A stretch of DNA of 13,999 nucleotides from Bacteroidota bacterium (GTDB lineage: Bacteria; Bacteroidota; Bacteroidia; J057): positions 1 through 13,999 of the forward strand of contig RFHL01000689.1 of the NCBI GenBank assembly GCA_003696875.1, written 5' to 3'. Shown in pieces: positions 13,942 through 13,999 of this stretch; within the stretch, counting starts at the first letter, position 1, and the number at the start of each line of letters is the position of its first letter. The position numbers and the translations under genes are program-made. The notes under the pieces are model-generated. The model was not told the DNA's origin, did not search any database, and saw only the letters and a program-made list of their open reading frames with translations.

Positions 13942-13999
13942 TTAGCGTCGTTCCAGCCCGAGACCGAGCGAGAAGCCGACCTGATGCACGAGCCGGCCC
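13942..13999 (-). CDS. 3' end of a probable outer-membrane barrel protein
   Basis: Read on the minus strand, the frame ending at TAA (13942-13944) gives GRLVHQVGFSLGLGLERR. The alternating hydrophobic/glycine pattern is that of a last transmembrane strand of an outer-membrane barrel, although it ends in Arg-Arg rather than an aromatic residue. Only 18 complete codons are in the window, so the call rests on pattern and on the convergent placement after a terminator. Confidence 0.5.
   Translation of the reverse strand, partial: GRLVHQVGFSLGLGLERR

Noticed and set aside
1..13999. CRISPR array, tRNA, rRNA, prophage or restriction/defence genes
   Set aside because: No regularly spaced repeats, no cloverleaf-like or rRNA-like segments and no nuclease, methylase-restriction or toxin families were seen on either strand.

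Overview
The window looks like chromosomal DNA of a fairly GC-rich member of the Bacteroidota, probably near the Saprospiria/Lewinella side. The sequence supports this in several ways. A truncated gene at the left edge ends in a type IX secretion (T9SS, Por) C-terminal sorting domain. There is a likely lipoprotein, a run of outer-membrane beta-barrel candidates, a Bacteroidota-type rplM-rpsI-rpsB cluster, and several promoter-like pairs of the form TTG, about 20 bases, then TA. I saw no Shine-Dalgarno sequence that decides a start, which also fits the phylum. The species assignment is inference.

Layout. 1-150: 3' end of a T9SS cargo gene (+). 165-3775: two tandem polytopic membrane proteins of GT-C glycosyltransferase type (+), two bases apart; the first is clearly poorer in GC than the second. 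3893-7305: a likely lipoprotein gene and a predicted outer-membrane barrel gene (+), overlapping by one base (TGATG). 7290-8099: an FkbM-family methyltransferase (-), whose 3' end overlaps the barrel gene by 16 bases. 8100-8439: a gene-free stretch holding a MITE-like element. 8440-9243: a peptidoglycan-binding plus M15-type peptidase protein without a signal peptide (+). 9375-10244 and 10310-11086: an alpha/beta hydrolase and a small outer-membrane barrel protein (-). 11233-12905: the ribosomal protein operon rplM-rpsI-rpsB (-), ending in a strong intrinsic terminator. 13132-13800: an AlkD-like DNA alkylation repair glycosylase (+). 13942-13999: 3' end of another probable barrel protein (-).

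How the genes fit together. Most of the window is cell-envelope business: secretion cargo, membrane glycosyltransferase-like proteins, a lipoprotein/barrel pair and small barrels. The rest is housekeeping translation and DNA repair. I see no defence island, CRISPR array, prophage, tRNA or rRNA. The strongest unexplained signal is a 191-base segment at 8192-8382. It has 17-base terminal inverted repeats (16 of 17 match) directly abutted on both sides by the 7-base direct repeat TATATTA, and an internal nested palindrome. Other points of interest are the absence of tsf after rpsB, the coupled lipoprotein/barrel pair, and a peptidase with an unusually short zinc motif and an extra Cys/His cluster.
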